DNA of 6,534 bases from Streptomyces lilacinus (GTDB lineage Bacteria > Actinomycetota > Actinomycetes > Streptomycetales > Streptomycetaceae): positions 12,977 through 19,510 of the forward strand of contig KL569434.1 of NCBI GenBank assembly GCA_000715685.1, written 5' to 3'. Below the pieces are notes generated by a model that was not told the DNA's origin, did not search any database, and saw only the letters and a program-made list of their open reading frames with translations. Numbering within the stretch: position 1 is the first letter of the stretch; every line of letters starts with the position of its first letter. The position numbers and the translations under genes are program-made. Shown piece after piece: positions 6,026 to 6,534 of the stretch.

Positions 6026-6534
6026 TCAGGCGGTGTCGAAGACGGTGTTCCGGGCGTCCGTGAGGGCGGTGCGCAGCGCGCCGATGAGGATGGGGGAGCC
6101 CTCGACCGTGCTCAGCCGCAGTCGCGGCCGGGGCAGCGCCAGCCCGGTGAGGCCGGCCTCCACCAGGGCGCGCAGCCGCTCGCCGCCGGCCTGGCAGACC
6201 TCGCCGGAGAGCACCACCAGCTCGGGGTCGACGACGGCGACGACCGCGGCCAGCCCGGTGGCGATGCGCTCGCCCAGCTCGGCGAGGAGCGCGTCGCCCG
6301 CGCCGGGCGTGCGCGCCGCCCGCTCCAGCGCCTCGGGCGCGGTGCGGGCGTCGATGCCGTGCTCGTGCGCGAGGCGGATCACCGTGGGCGAGCCCACGAG
6401 CTGCTGGAAGCCGCCCCCGCCGTCCGGGGCCGCGGTGGCCTCGACGCCGCCGCGGGCCAGGGGCGCGCCGGGCAGCGGCATGTAGCCGATCTCGCCGGCG
6501 CCGCCGGTCGCGCCGCGCAGCGGCCGCCCGCCGA
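6026..6534 (-). CDS. ROK-family protein, C-terminal part, probable repressor (csnR-type)
   Basis: The frame is open to the right edge, so the 5' end, including any DNA-binding helix-turn-helix, is missing; 168 residues are visible. It begins GGRPLRGATGGAGEIGYMPLP, the ROK signature region, and later has DPELVVLSGEVCQAGGERL, the typical strand and glycine segment of the second ROK lobe. Two features argue for a regulator rather than a sugar kinase: the residue after GEIG is Tyr where kinases usually carry His, and the zinc motif CxCGxxGCxE expected some tens of residues later is absent. It ends at TGA 6028-6026, 91 nt before the binding-protein gene on the same strand. The probable role is a transcription repressor whose effector is the imported sugar. 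It could instead be a degenerate kinase. Confidence 0.9.
   Translation of the reverse strand, partial: GGRPLRGATGGAGEIGYMPLPGAPLARGGVEATAAPDGGGGFQQLVGSPTVIRLAHEHGIDARTAPEALERAARTPGAGDALLAELGERIATGLAAVVAVVDPELVVLSGEVCQAGGERLRALVEAGLTGLALPRPRLRLSTVEGSPILIGALRTALTDARNTVFDTA

Noticed and set aside
1..6534. CRISPR arrays, tRNA, rRNA or phage genes
   Set aside because: No regularly spaced repeats, cloverleaf-like RNA or viral gene motifs were seen on either strand.

Overview
The window is very GC-rich DNA with strong third-position G/C bias, a Tat-type leader, an SBP lipoprotein and TTG/GTG starts. This points to a high-GC actinomycete, most likely Streptomyces or a close relative. Every gene I accept lies on the minus strand, so biological order runs from right to left.

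Layout in transcription order: (1) the C-terminal part of a ROK-family protein, whose N-terminus lies beyond the right edge (6026-6534); (2) a 91-nt gap filled by a 12-bp-arm palindrome, a 14-bp tandem repeat and a purine-rich leader; (3) a lipoprotein sugar-binding protein (4594-5934); (4) a MalF-type permease (3585-4538); (5) a MalG-type permease (2736-3578); (6) a GH4 6-phospho-glycosidase with a TTG start (1474-2739); (7) a BadF/BadG-type sugar kinase with a GTG start (497-1483); (8) a strong 13-bp-stem hairpin, probably the operon terminator (418-458); (9) a 352-nt non-coding stretch; (10) the first 15 codons of a probable Tat-exported protein (20-65), cut off by the end of the contig. 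Bases 1-19 are the Tn5/Nextera mosaic-end adapter and are not genomic.

The order ROK regulator, binding protein, two permeases, GH4, BadF-type kinase matches the csnR-csnE-csnF-csnG-csnH-csnK operon described in Streptomyces coelicolor and conserved in other actinomycetes. There CsnR is a repressor and CsnEFG imports chitosan-derived glucosamine oligosaccharides, energised by the shared ATPase MsiK. I infer the same role here: extracellular oligosaccharide is captured by the lipoprotein, imported by the two permeases with an ATPase encoded elsewhere, then phosphorylated and cleaved by the kinase and the NAD/metal-dependent GH4 enzyme. The truncated exported protein downstream could be a polymer-degrading partner, but too little of it is present to say. 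The identification rests on gene order and motifs, not on an alignment. Nothing here is clearly an undescribed system; the points most worth checking are the adapter artefact, the phosphorylate-then-cleave logic, the repeat cluster after the regulator, and the truncated exported gene.
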